Positions 1 to 8,010 of a stretch of DNA of 10,271 nt are shown one piece after another. The position numbers and the translations under genes were made by a program. Source of the stretch: Pseudomonadota bacterium (GTDB lineage Bacteria; Pseudomonadota; Alphaproteobacteria; Micropepsales; Micropepsaceae); assembly GCA_021808875.1 (NCBI GenBank), contig JAKBAU010000111.1:1-10271 (forward strand). The letters run 5' to 3'. Every line of letters begins with the position of its first letter. Position 1 is the stretch's first letter. Below the pieces are notes generated by a model. It saw nothing but the letters and a program-made list of their open reading frames with translations, did no database searches and was not told the DNA's origin.

Positions 1-908
1 GGCCGGGAGCTCTGGTCGGCTGGGAGGATCGCAATTTGTGGGGTGATGCTGAATCTCTGAAGTTGAGGGCCCAAGAAGGAACCCTTGGTCAATTGCTCAG
101 CGTGTCGTTGACATTGCCCGATCGACCTGGTCTCGACCAGACTTTAGCGTTTTCGGCGACCACCGCGCACGAGACCACCGATGCCTACACGCTTAGCGGC
201 ATCCGTCAGTTGTCCCAGATTTCGACACCACTGGGGGGCGACTGGAGCGGCAAGGCGAGCCTCGGGTTTCAAGCTGCAACGGTGAATCAGGGGGGCGTTT
301 CGACAGGAAGCCTGCTTGCGTCTCTGGCCGTTGAAGCGGCTTATGATTCCACAGGCTCACTGCTTAATCCCAGCCACGGGATGCGCTTCGACGTCTCCGC
401 CATGCCGGTCGGCGGCACGCAGGTTACGCGTACCGCTTTTGTGATCCTCAAAACCCAGGCCTCGACCTATCAGCCGCTGAACGACAAGCTGATCGCGGCC
501 GCGCGGGTCAAACTCGGAACTATTCTCTTTGCTCCGGAATTTTCCATTCCGCCCTATCTGCGATTCTATGCAGGTGGTGGCGGGTCAGTGCGCGGCTATG
601 CCTATCAGCATGTTTCACCGCGCAATGCAGATGGCATCTTGATCGGCGGCCGCTCGCTCGCTGAAACCAGTGTCGAACTGCGCTATCGCGCCTGGCAGAA
701 TATCGGCATTGTGGGCTTTGTGGATGCTGGGATGGTTTCGACCAGCCCCTATTTTGCCTATAGCGGCAGCCCGCGCGTGGGCGCGGGAATCGGCTTGCGC
801 TATTTCACGAGCTTCGGTCCGCTGCGACTGGATATCGGTACACCACTCAATCCCGGGCCGAGTGATGCGCCGATCCAGCTCTATATCAGCCTTGGGCAGG
901 CATTCTGA
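1..908 (+). CDS. tamA: TamA-like outer membrane protein (BamA/TamA, Omp85 superfamily), C-terminal part, 5' truncated
   Basis: The reading frame is open from the window edge (first whole codon at 3) to TGA at 906-908 and gives about 301 residues, the C-terminal beta-barrel half of an Omp85 protein. The visible N-terminal stretch VGWEDRNLWGDAESL has the form found near the start of the barrel in TamA-type proteins. The Omp85 signature VRGY, of the loop-6 motif that packs inside the barrel, lies at 588-599 within GGGGSVRGYAYQ. The protein ends in LYISLGQAF, a terminal-Phe beta-signal recognised by the BAM machinery. The POTRA domains and signal peptide would lie upstream of the window. TamA is an outer-membrane protein that partners with inner-membrane-anchored TamB in outer-membrane biogenesis; the tamB gene follows directly and overlaps by one base, which favours TamA over BamA. 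The family is certain; the TamA assignment rests largely on this neighbour. Confidence 0.93.
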   Translation, partial: PGALVGWEDRNLWGDAESLKLRAQEGTLGQLLSVSLTLPDRPGLDQTLAFSATTAHETTDAYTLSGIRQLSQISTPLGGDWSGKASLGFQAATVNQGGVSTGSLLASLAVEAAYDSTGSLLNPSHGMRFDVSAMPVGGTQVTRTAFVILKTQASTYQPLNDKLIAAARVKLGTILFAPEFSIPPYLRFYAGGGGSVRGYAYQHVSPRNADGILIGGRSLAETSVELRYRAWQNIGIVGFVDAGMVSTSPYFAYSGSPRVGAGIGLRYFTSFGPLRLDIGTPLNPGPSDAPIQLYISLGQAF

Positions 909-3900
909 TGTCGGAACGATGGTACACGGGCTGGCGAAAATGGGCGCTGTGGGGCGGCGGCGCTTCTTTTGCCATCCTCTTGATCCTCTTTGCGGCGCTT
1001 GAAGCGGGTCTTATGAACGGTCCGGTCCTCTGGCTGGTTGGCCGCGTGAGCGGCTATGAAATCTCCTGCGCGCAACTCAAGGGAAGTCTCATCCGCAAAT
1101 TCAGCTGCGAACACCTGACTGTTGCCGATCAGCAGGGCACATTCCTTGTTGCCAAAAAAGCGGCACTTGCATGGAATTTGGCGGCGATCATTGCCAACCA
1201 CGTCCGCATTCAGCGTCTTGTTTTGCAGGACGCCAGACTTACGCGGTTCCCCAAAACACCCAGAAGCCACTCGCAGAGTTTTCTGCCCAGCACAAAGATC
1301 ACACTGGCGCAAATTGACATCCAGCACTTTGTACTTGCAGCATTCAAGGCTCCTGCGGCGTGTGTCGGTCTTGTCGGCCAGGCAGCCATCGGGCCAGGTG
1401 GCCTCAGCACCAAGCTGAAACTAGCGCGTTGCCATCCCGGAAATGGAAAATTTGTCTTTAGCAGTGCGTACACAAAGTCCACGGGAAAAGTATCGTTGCA
1501 TGCAAAGGCTGCTGATGATGGCATGCTGCTGGCGCAGCTTGTTGGCCTTAAACGAGTCGGGGCAACGCAGCTTTCGCTCGATCTGGAAGGCACCTTTCCT
1601 GCGCTCAACGGCACCATCCAGTTGCGTGCAGACAAAGTTGGAAGCATGGCCGCGACGTTTCAGGCGAAGGCGCCCGATCTAACCCGGATCGACGGACACT
1701 TTGTGATTGCGCCCGAGAGGTTACCCGGCTTTGCGTCAACCACCCGCGGCACGGTATCGGCCACGCTTTCCTACGGACCTAAGAGCGGAAGCCTGCTACG
1801 CCTCCTAACGCTGGCATGGGGAGGCGTGAACGCCAAGGGTGAACTGGGGGAGAACGCCAAGGGCGCCCTCTATGGTCAACTCGCTGTCAGCAGCAGCATG
1901 GCGCACAGCATCACAGGCATCCGCGTCGGCAGCTTCGAGCTTGGAGTGATACTTGGTGGCAGCGAAGAAGCGCCGCTTATGCACGCCACAGCGACGCTGA
2001 AGGACATCGGCACCGCCCGCACCTTGGTCTCTCAATTCAAGGCCAATCTCCGTGCAGCGCAAAAAGCCGACGGAGCGCTCTCGCTGCAGCTTACCGGCGC
2101 CGCTACTGCTGCGCGCTTGCCGCGTCAACTGTCAGCACTATTGGGTTCGCGCTTCAGTTTTGATGCCCATATTGATCGCCAGGGCCATGGCCGGCTCATG
2201 ATTCAAGCCAGCCTGAAGGGCAATGCCGCAAACGCGGAATTGACGGCGTCACTGGGGCAGACGACGGGTGCTGGCATTCTCAGCCTGCACGTGCCGGACC
2301 TCATGAAAGCGGGGACCGGTTTTGGTGGCAGCGTGGATGCAGGCCTGAAACTGACCAACCTCACGCTGGGTGGCACGCTGACGGGGGAGTTTGAGGTTGC
2401 GGGCCGGGCCATCAGCGCGCGAGGACTGGGTCGCGCCTTGGGCCGCTCACCCACCCTGACAGGGCGCATCGCGGTAGATGACAGCAGTTACCAGCTGAGC
2501 AATCTAAGGCTCGACCTGGCGGCATTATCCGGCTTGGGAGCGTTGTCGGTATCCAAGTCTGGCACACTCCTCGGCCATCTTAGGATTTTTCATGGCGAGC
2601 TTGCGCCGTTCGCGTCCGTGCTTGGCTTGCCTCTTGCGGGACGCTTCGCCTTAGAGGCGCGTGCAAGTGGCAATCTGCAAGCCCCAGTCATCGCTCTGGA
2701 TGTCGACGCCCCCAAGCTGCGTCTGGGCAGTGGTTTCCTGCGTGAGGTCAAACTAGGTTTGCACACCACGTTGACGCCCAGTTCGCACAGCGCTCTGCAT
2801 ATGACGGCCGTAACTGCCGTCGGCGCGCTGGCGCTCGCGAGCACCCTTGATGTGCGCAGGCAAGGCTGGACGCTCGGGGTTACGCAGGGCGCAATCGGAC
2901 CTGCGATGCTTGCAGGGACGCTTGCGCTTGACCATGGCACCTATTCTGGCCAGCTGCGTCTGACAGGGGATTTGCTGGCGCCAGCAGGCTTGTTGCTTGG
3001 ACAACCGGTACGAGGGGTAGGAAGCATCCTTGTGCAAGGACACGACCACGATCTTCAGTTCCGTGCCAATCTCCATCACATCACTGTGGCGTCGCTCAAG
3101 CGCGCCAGCCTGACCGCGATGGCCAGCCTGCATGCGCTGTCGGGACCAGTCGACTTCGCGGCCCGGCTCCGGGAGGGCGCAAATGAGCTGCAGGCTCGTG
3201 CCCAGGCCCGCCTGACACCGCTCACGGTCACGTTGACAGAACTAAAGGGTCAGTGGGCCACAATCCACTTTGGTCTTACAGCCCCAACATCGCTGCAGCT
3301 CAAGCAGAGCCAGTTCCAGCTTGCCCGCACACGGGTCTCGATATCCAGTGGTACCGTTGAACTTGCAGCCCAAGGCGACGCAAACCAGTTACTGGCACAC
3401 GCACAGCTAACTTCGCTGCCCATCTCTGCGTTCGCTGCCATGCTTCAGCTGCACCATGCTCGCGGATTCCTCGACGGCTCCCTGACCGTTGCGCTCACCC
3501 AATCGTCAACAGCGGCTCGCTTCGCGTTATATGGGCACAACCTGGTATTTTCCTCCGGGGCCCAACTTGTCCAGCCAGCTGACCTTGCTTTCCTGGCTGA
3601 CTGGAACGGAAAGCGGTTGACGGCGACTGCTCGCATCAATGGCTTCAGCCCTGAACCGGCCAAGATCAGTCTTGAGTTGCCCGTGCAGCGTCGTGCCGGC
3701 AGCTTTGTACCCGTTCTGCCCGCTTCTGGAGCGGTCAATGGCCAAATTCTTTTCGCAGGCCTTGATGCTGGCCGCCTGTCCGCTTTGCTGCCTTTGGCCG
3801 AAGAGAATGCAAAAGGTCTCGTCACCGCCGACGTTAATCTTGACGGCGACATGGCCCAACCCCACTTCCACGGCCGCCTCCAGGTTACGAAGGGCAGCTT

Positions 3901-5077
3901 CAGCGATCTGCGCACCGGAACAAGGTTGACAAATCTTGACGCCAAATTAGTGGCAGAGCACGGCGGACAGATCGATGTGATGCTGACTGCCAATGATGGC
4001 GGCTCCGGCACAATTAAGCTGAGTGGCAGGGTTTCTCCTGTGGTCTCCGAGTCAGGAACTCTCGGCCATGTCACTGGCAGCTTGGCGGTGACGCTGAATG
4101 ATGCGGAGCTGATTCGCGAGGATCTCTTCCGCGGGGCGCTCAGCGGTACCCTGAACGTGAACCTGCCTGCCACAGGTGTTGCGGCGATCCGTGGCAAGCT
4201 GCGCAGCGATACCGTTCGTGTTGACCTCGGTGCTGCTATTCCGCCCGCCATTCCCACTATCAAAGTAAGCTACGCTGGACAGCAGGAAGACCCGGTGCAG
4301 CGCCTAGCGGCGGACACAGCCAGGCCTCCAGCACCGACGATGTTCAACGCCGCGCAGCTTGACATTGCTGTGGACATTCCCAACCGGTTTTACATCGCGG
4401 GTCGTGGCCTGAATTCAGAGTGGGGCGGACATCTTGATGTTTTTGGAACGGTAGGCCGGCCCGCCTTCCGTGGGCAGTTGCAGCTCATCAATGGCACAGC
4501 CGATGTGATCGGCAAGGCATTCACGCTGCAAAGCGGGGTAGTTCAAATCAGTAACGCCCTGCCGGGCAACGCCAATATCAATGTTACGGCGCAGCATACC
4601 GGCACCAATATTTCGGTGATACTGACCATCACCGGTGCTGTGACCGATCCCAAGATCAACTGGAGTTCCGTGCCGGCATTGCCCAAATCCGAGATTCTCT
4701 CCAATCTGATGTTCGGATCAGGCACGCCGCAGCTCAGCCTCGGACAGGCGTTTCAGCTCGCTCAGATGTCAGGTGCATTGAGTAGCCTCGGGGTTGGTGG
4801 TGGCGGTGAGGGCGGTCTTTTAGGCTTTGCCCGCAATCTGACAGGTCTTGATGTCCTGAACGTCACTGGCCCAGACACCGCCCAGGGTACCGGGGCCTCC
4901 GTGACGGCTGGAAAATATATCGGAGGGAAGGTCTATGTCGGTGTTACGCAGGGCGCAAACACGTCTGCGAGTTCTGCTGAAGTACGAATCAACGTAGCGC
5001 CACACGTTACGGTGACTGGTACGGTGGGAGCCAACAATGCCAACTCGCTTGGCCTCGACTGGCTATGGCGCTACTGA
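908..5077 (+). CDS. tamB: TamB, translocation and assembly module inner-membrane/periplasmic protein (DUF490 family)
   Basis: This 1389-residue protein is in the usual TamB size range (E. coli TamB is about 1260). An N-terminal signal anchor lies at about residues 12-35 after a basic start (WRKW). The body is a long run of alternating beta-strand-like sequence, as expected of the periplasm-spanning, hydrophobic-grooved beta-taco fold. The conserved C-terminal DUF490/TamB domain covers roughly residues 1050-1389. It includes NRFYIAGRGLNSEWGG from residue 1159, DPKINWSSVPALPKSEILS from 1247 followed by LMFG, a Gly-rich linker near 1298-1306, and a final GLDWLWRY with a C-terminal aromatic residue. 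TamB works with TamA and is implicated in outer-membrane protein insertion and, with its AsmA-like relatives, in phospholipid transport to the outer membrane. The ATG shares its A with the tamA stop (TGATG), suggesting translational coupling. All four cysteines lie in the first 175 residues. It ends 3 bp from the stop of the opposing DUF2891 gene. Confidence 0.96.
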   Translation: MSERWYTGWRKWALWGGGASFAILLILFAALEAGLMNGPVLWLVGRVSGYEISCAQLKGSLIRKFSCEHLTVADQQGTFLVAKKAALAWNLAAIIANHVRIQRLVLQDARLTRFPKTPRSHSQSFLPSTKITLAQIDIQHFVLAAFKAPAACVGLVGQAAIGPGGLSTKLKLARCHPGNGKFVFSSAYTKSTGKVSLHAKAADDGMLLAQLVGLKRVGATQLSLDLEGTFPALNGTIQLRADKVGSMAATFQAKAPDLTRIDGHFVIAPERLPGFASTTRGTVSATLSYGPKSGSLLRLLTLAWGGVNAKGELGENAKGALYGQLAVSSSMAHSITGIRVGSFELGVILGGSEEAPLMHATATLKDIGTARTLVSQFKANLRAAQKADGALSLQLTGAATAARLPRQLSALLGSRFSFDAHIDRQGHGRLMIQASLKGNAANAELTASLGQTTGAGILSLHVPDLMKAGTGFGGSVDAGLKLTNLTLGGTLTGEFEVAGRAISARGLGRALGRSPTLTGRIAVDDSSYQLSNLRLDLAALSGLGALSVSKSGTLLGHLRIFHGELAPFASVLGLPLAGRFALEARASGNLQAPVIALDVDAPKLRLGSGFLREVKLGLHTTLTPSSHSALHMTAVTAVGALALASTLDVRRQGWTLGVTQGAIGPAMLAGTLALDHGTYSGQLRLTGDLLAPAGLLLGQPVRGVGSILVQGHDHDLQFRANLHHITVASLKRASLTAMASLHALSGPVDFAARLREGANELQARAQARLTPLTVTLTELKGQWATIHFGLTAPTSLQLKQSQFQLARTRVSISSGTVELAAQGDANQLLAHAQLTSLPISAFAAMLQLHHARGFLDGSLTVALTQSSTAARFALYGHNLVFSSGAQLVQPADLAFLADWNGKRLTATARINGFSPEPAKISLELPVQRRAGSFVPVLPASGAVNGQILFAGLDAGRLSALLPLAEENAKGLVTADVNLDGDMAQPHFHGRLQVTKGSFSDLRTGTRLTNLDAKLVAEHGGQIDVMLTANDGGSGTIKLSGRVSPVVSESGTLGHVTGSLAVTLNDAELIREDLFRGALSGTLNVNLPATGVAAIRGKLRSDTVRVDLGAAIPPAIPTIKVSYAGQQEDPVQRLAADTARPPAPTMFNAAQLDIAVDIPNRFYIAGRGLNSEWGGHLDVFGTVGRPAFRGQLQLINGTADVIGKAFTLQSGVVQISNALPGNANINVTAQHTGTNISVILTITGAVTDPKINWSSVPALPKSEILSNLMFGSGTPQLSLGQAFQLAQMSGALSSLGVGGGGEGGLLGFARNLTGLDVLNVTGPDTAQGTGASVTAGKYIGGKVYVGVTQGANTSASSAEVRINVAPHVTVTGTVGANNANSLGLDWLWRY

Positions 5078-5080
5078 GCG

Positions 5081-6097
5081 TCACGCCGCGACGGGATCGA
5101 GGGCCAGCAGAGCGAAGCTGGCAAGCCAGTGTTCCCCCATATAGTCACCGGCAACGTGTGCCAGGGCGCTGGCAAGATGCTCATCAATGGCAAGGCGCGC
5201 GCGCGCATGAAGCGGATCTGTCTGCGAAACTTGCCCAAGGATCAGCTCGAAACACCAGGCGCGTGAGAGATTGAGACCATCCAGATGGGCAATCTTACCA
5301 TCGCTGCGGTCGCTCACGCTGGCCGGTGAAAAGACGTTGGCAGGTGCCCCATGTCCTGCGCCTGGAAGAAATGCGGCAAACCACGCCGTAAACTCCTCCG
5401 GGGATAGCACATCAGCCATCAGCGCTGCTTCGATAAGTGTCGGGGAGAGGAATTCGTCCTGAGATGGTTCGAGGCTGCGATAGTCACGATCTTCGCCATA
5501 CCAGCGGCGGGCGGTCTGAACACAGAGGGCGTCAAAATCCCTGTTGCCAACCGTACGGGCGTAGTCCCGTGCCAAGATCAGGGCAAAGGCAGTGTTGGAA
5601 TGGACGCCAGCCCGCACCGGATAGGTGCAAAGCGGCAGATAGGACTCAAAGCGCTGCACGAATTCTTCCGCCAAGGGTCTGAGTGCCTGAGCCCATCCGC
5701 GCCCTTCGGCACTGTCGTGACGCTCGAGTTCACCGGCCAGCATGAGTGCCCAGGCCCAGCCGTAAGGCCGCTCGAAGCCGCGTGTGCCCGGCCGGCGCAG
5801 ATAATCGCGCTCGCCCTCGACCTTCGCCGGGCTGAACTGGTGGTTGAACAGCGTCCTTATTGCCGTGGCATCAGGCAGCTCTGGGAAGCGGCGATACAGA
5901 CGCGCAAGCAGCCAGTGGCCATGAACACAGGAGTGCCAGTCAAAACTGCCAAAAAAGATGGGATGGAGCTCCTGCGGGGAGCGGACATCATCTGGCCCAT
6001 TGAGAACATGATCGAGCTTGTTGGGATATTCGCGGCCGACATGTTTGAGCGCGATTGAGGCAAATTGGCTCGCGGTCGTCAGGACAAGGCTTGTCAT
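5081..6097 (-). CDS. DUF2891 family protein, soluble, function unknown
   Basis: The 338-residue product has the hallmarks of DUF2891: HPIFFGSFDWHSCVHGHW at residues 45-62, FERPYGWAW at 108-116, YPVRAGVHSNTAFAL at 159-173, LEPSQDEFLSPTLIEAAL at 209-226, HLDGLNLSRAWC at 271-282 and GDYMGEHWLASFALLAL near the end. There is no signal peptide or membrane segment, so it is probably cytoplasmic. The mostly helical sequence with conserved Trp, His, Asp and Glu clusters suggests an alpha/alpha-toroid enzyme, but that is inference. I chose the ATG at 6097. It follows an AGAGGG ribosome binding site by 6 nt and starts 10 nt after the DUF979 stop. An in-frame ATG 54 nt upstream (6151) would add 18 unconserved-looking residues and overlap DUF979. 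It is the last gene of the DUF969-DUF979-DUF2891 operon. In other genomes the family often sits with these genes and with pyroglutamyl peptidase, which hints at a role in 5-oxoproline or peptide metabolism; no activity is established to my knowledge. Confidence 0.9.
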   Translation of the reverse strand: MTSLVLTTASQFASIALKHVGREYPNKLDHVLNGPDDVRSPQELHPIFFGSFDWHSCVHGHWLLARLYRRFPELPDATAIRTLFNHQFSPAKVEGERDYLRRPGTRGFERPYGWAWALMLAGELERHDSAEGRGWAQALRPLAEEFVQRFESYLPLCTYPVRAGVHSNTAFALILARDYARTVGNRDFDALCVQTARRWYGEDRDYRSLEPSQDEFLSPTLIEAALMADVLSPEEFTAWFAAFLPGAGHGAPANVFSPASVSDRSDGKIAHLDGLNLSRAWCFELILGQVSQTDPLHARARLAIDEHLASALAHVAGDYMGEHWLASFALLALDPVAA

Positions 6098-6110
6098 GGA
6101 GGGCCCTCTA
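6098..6110 (-). promoter_or_regulatory. Ribosome binding site that decides the DUF2891 start
   Basis: On the minus strand the bases read TAGAGGGCCCTCC followed by ATG. AGAGGG (6109-6104) is a good Shine-Dalgarno match 6 nt from the ATG at 6097. It overlaps the TAG stop codon of the DUF979 gene (6110-6108), so ribosomes ending DUF979 finish on the site. The site sits in the perfect 10-bp palindrome GAGGGCCCTC (6099-6108). Confidence 0.65.
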
Positions 6111-7064
6111 GAAGCGGAAGACGAGAAAAGACATGAGTGCGATGTTGCCAATCAGCAGGGCAATGGCAGTTGGAATCTGCACCTTGATCACGCCATTGCG
6201 GTCAGGCAGCTCAAGAAGTGCAGCAGGAACAATATTGAAGTTGGCTGCCATCGGTGTCGTCAGCGTACCACAAAATCCGGAGAGCATGCCGATCGTACCC
6301 ATGATCGCAGGATCGCCACCGAACTTCTCCACGATCAAGGGGACTCCGATGGCTGCGGTCATCACGGGAAAGGCAGCGAAGGCATTGCCCATGACACTCG
6401 TGAAGAAGGCCATGCCAATGCAGTAGGCCGCTACCGCGGCCAATGGGTGAGAGAGCGGCAGCCATGTGGTCGCGATTTGCCCCACAGCCTGACCTACTCC
6501 GCAGACGGCAAACACAGCGCCTAGCGCGGCAAGCATCTGCGGCAGGACTGCAGCCCAACCAATGGTGTCGCTCAGACGCCTTGCTTCCTCGATTGGCGCG
6601 TGCAGCGACGGGCGCAACCATAGCATGGCCGCGATCAGCGCGATGGCAATACCGAGTGCGAGAGCGATCAGCGTCGTCTCTTTGGGATCTGCGAGGGGAA
6701 ACCCCCAAAGCTGGATCCGTCCCAGCATGAAGGTGCCGATGATGGCGATGACCGGGATGAGCAGGGCTGGCCCGAAGAGCCAGTTACCATGCCTGCGGGC
6801 ACGTGCATCGCGCGCCACGGCGCTGGTCGTTCTGATCGACCCCAGGCCTGTTGCACCACTGCCGGCCAGGGCCACGAGGGCAAGAACCAAGATGCCATTG
6901 GCAAGACTGCCGATGATCGTGCCGAACAGAAAGCTGATTCCAAGAAGCCCCCAAAATGCGGTATTGCCGAGCCATTTGCGATGACTGCGGTCGCGCCAGG
7001 ACTGCACGGCGATGGCAATGAACATCATGCCGATAAGCCAGTAAACCTGCTCCAGCCCGATCAT
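6108..7064 (-). CDS. Putative 5-oxoproline transporter, DUF979 family membrane subunit
   Basis: This 318-residue, very hydrophobic protein has about nine to ten predicted membrane segments (roughly residues 5-22, 34-52, 55-72, 95-114, 129-148, 169-190, 205-224, 227-245, 254-272 and 296-316). It matches DUF979 family sequence: LIGMMFIAIAVQSWRDR near the N terminus, FWGLLGISFLFGTIIGS in the second segment, a DPKET loop near 125, and the conserved late blocks FFTSVMGNAFAAFPVMTAAIG and GFCGTLTTPMAANFNIVPAALLEL. Current family naming treats DUF969 and DUF979 as two subunits of a 5-oxoproline transporter, based mainly on clustering with pyroglutamate-metabolism genes. The substrate here is therefore inferred, not shown. 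The ATG overlaps the DUF969 stop as ATGA (7061-7064), and a GGATGAGG stretch just upstream can serve as its ribosome binding site. Tight coupling fits two obligate partners. The DUF2891 gene follows after 10 nt. Confidence 0.93.
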   Translation of the reverse strand: MIGLEQVYWLIGMMFIAIAVQSWRDRSHRKWLGNTAFWGLLGISFLFGTIIGSLANGILVLALVALAGSGATGLGSIRTTSAVARDARARRHGNWLFGPALLIPVIAIIGTFMLGRIQLWGFPLADPKETTLIALALGIAIALIAAMLWLRPSLHAPIEEARRLSDTIGWAAVLPQMLAALGAVFAVCGVGQAVGQIATTWLPLSHPLAAVAAYCIGMAFFTSVMGNAFAAFPVMTAAIGVPLIVEKFGGDPAIMGTIGMLSGFCGTLTTPMAANFNIVPAALLELPDRNGVIKVQIPTAIALLIGNIALMSFLVFRF

Positions 7065-7738
7065 CTTGCCTCATCCTTGCTCTGGCGGGTGAGTTTGGCG
7101 TCAAGCCGCCAGAGCCGCACTCCGTGTATGACAAAGGCGAGCAGTGCACTGGGGATGGCCCACAGCGAAAGACTCAAAGGCGCCACGAGGATGCCCAATT
7201 GCTGCAGGAATCCTTTGATCAGCAGGATGGAGCCCACTGCCAGGAAAATGTCCTCACCAAAAAAGGCTCCCACATTGTCGGCGCTGGCGGCATAGGCGCG
7301 GATCAGCATGCGCGATTTCTCGGATAAACTACCCAGCCTCGTTTCGGCGGCACCTTCAGCCATGGGAGCAATCAGGGGTCGAACGGTCTGGGCGTGACCA
7401 AACAGCGACAGCAGTCCCAAAGCTGCCGTAACCTGGCGCAGAGCCAGATAGACGACGAGCAGGCGTCCCGCGGTGGCCGCGCGCACGCGCCCGACCAGCA
7501 TGCGGGCACGCTCCTGTAAACCTTCGCGTTCCAGCAGGCCGATGACCGGAAGTATCAGCCACACGATCGAAACGTAGCGACTCTCATTGTAGGCTTTACC
7601 GAAGGTGGCGATGATGGCGAGCGGACTCTGATGTGCGGCGATGCCTGTCGCCAGCGCCGCCGCGATGATGACAATCAGCGGGTTCACCCGGGCCGCAAAC
7701 CCAGTGATGATTACGCCGATACCTATTAGCGGCCACAT
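7061..7738 (-). CDS. Putative 5-oxoproline transporter, DUF969 family membrane subunit
   Basis: The 225-residue product is an integral membrane protein of the DUF969 family. Family blocks seen are MWPLIGIGVIITGFAARVNP at the N terminus, FGKAYNESRYVSIVWLILP (about 46-64) followed by IGLLEREGLQERA, FGHAQTVRPLIAPMAEGAAE (about 114-133) and ADNVGAFFGEDIFLAVGSIL (about 152-171). Hydrophobic segments lie near 3-20, 22-40, 56-70, 92-112, 162-178 and 184-207. The C-terminal tail is charged (DAKLTRQSKDEAR). It pairs with DUF979, whose start overlaps this stop by four bases, to form a presumed two-subunit permease for 5-oxoproline; the substrate rests on genome-context naming and is not proven. The start is supported by GACGAGG placed 7 nt before the ATG. 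It is the first gene of its operon, so the operon promoter should lie in 7739-8233. Confidence 0.92.
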   Translation of the reverse strand: MWPLIGIGVIITGFAARVNPLIVIIAAALATGIAAHQSPLAIIATFGKAYNESRYVSIVWLILPVIGLLEREGLQERARMLVGRVRAATAGRLLVVYLALRQVTAALGLLSLFGHAQTVRPLIAPMAEGAAETRLGSLSEKSRMLIRAYAASADNVGAFFGEDIFLAVGSILLIKGFLQQLGILVAPLSLSLWAIPSALLAFVIHGVRLWRLDAKLTRQSKDEAR

Positions 7739-7872
7739 TCAACGGCCTCGTCACTTGAGCCTCGGTTGCTCGATTGCACAGGCGGTTGAGACGCGCAATG
7801 GGGCGGAGGATCTGCGACATTGCGTTGGCTTGGTACGCGACCAGGCTCTCGGGTTCTGGGCCGGGCGCGATG

Positions 7873-7903
7873 ATTAAATGATTTTCAGGCCTGTCGGCGC
7901 CAA
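7873..7903 (-). promoter_or_regulatory. Weak promoter candidate for the DUF969-DUF979-DUF2891 operon
   Basis: Read on the minus strand, TTGGCG (7903-7898) and TTTAAT (7878-7873) are 19 bp apart, inside the most AT-rich patch upstream of the DUF969 gene. This would give a leader of about 130 nt. The hexamers match the sigma-70 consensus only partly and the spacing is long, so this is a guess about where transcription begins. Confidence 0.2.
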
Positions 7904-7989
7904 TTGCGTGTCTGCGGGAGCCACGGTCGACGCGCCTGGGGCTCCGGGCGGGATCTATGTGCTTGAGCTTGGTCAGCTGCCGCTTGGCC

Positions 7990-8007
7990 TTCCGGCGAAA
8001 GCCGGAA
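7990..8007. repeat. Palindromic hairpin resembling a dispersed GAAA-loop repeat
   Basis: TTCCGGC (7990-7996), loop GAAA (7997-8000) and GCCGGAA (8001-8007) form a perfect 7-bp stem with a GNRA tetraloop. The motif TTCCGGCGAAAGCCGGAA is of the kind scattered in many copies in intergenic regions of various proteobacteria (REP-like or dRS3-like, with TTCCCGCGAAAGCGGGAA as a sister form). Its translation in one frame gives the PAKAGI string often seen in spurious small proteins. It lies between divergent genes, so it is not the terminator of either neighbour, and only three Ts follow it. Only one copy is visible here, so its repeat status rests on general knowledge. Confidence 0.55.
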
Positions 8008-8010
8008 TTT

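Noticed and set aside
3445..4263. Open frame of 272 codons on the minus strand opposite tamB
   Set aside because: It lies wholly antisense to a well-conserved part of tamB, its product is Arg/Ser/Pro-rich and matches no family I know, and such mirror frames are common in GC-rich coding DNA.
6098..6151. Longer DUF2891 start at 6151 adding 18 residues
   Set aside because: It overlaps the DUF979 gene by 44 bp and the extra residues do not look like the family, whereas the ATG at 6097 has an AGAGGG site 6 nt upstream.
6018..6524. Plus-strand open frame of 168 codons across the DUF2891/DUF979 junction
   Set aside because: It is antisense to two recognisable family genes and spans their junction. 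The product is His/Arg-rich with no family resemblance.
7641..7877. Plus-strand open frame of 78 codons running out of the start of the DUF969 gene into the intergenic region
   Set aside because: Its first part is simply the antisense of the DUF969 start, and the rest shows no recognisable domain.
7990..8010. Rho-independent terminator at the GAAA-loop hairpin
   Set aside because: No gene on either strand ends near it, since the flanking genes diverge, and only three Ts follow the stem on the plus strand.
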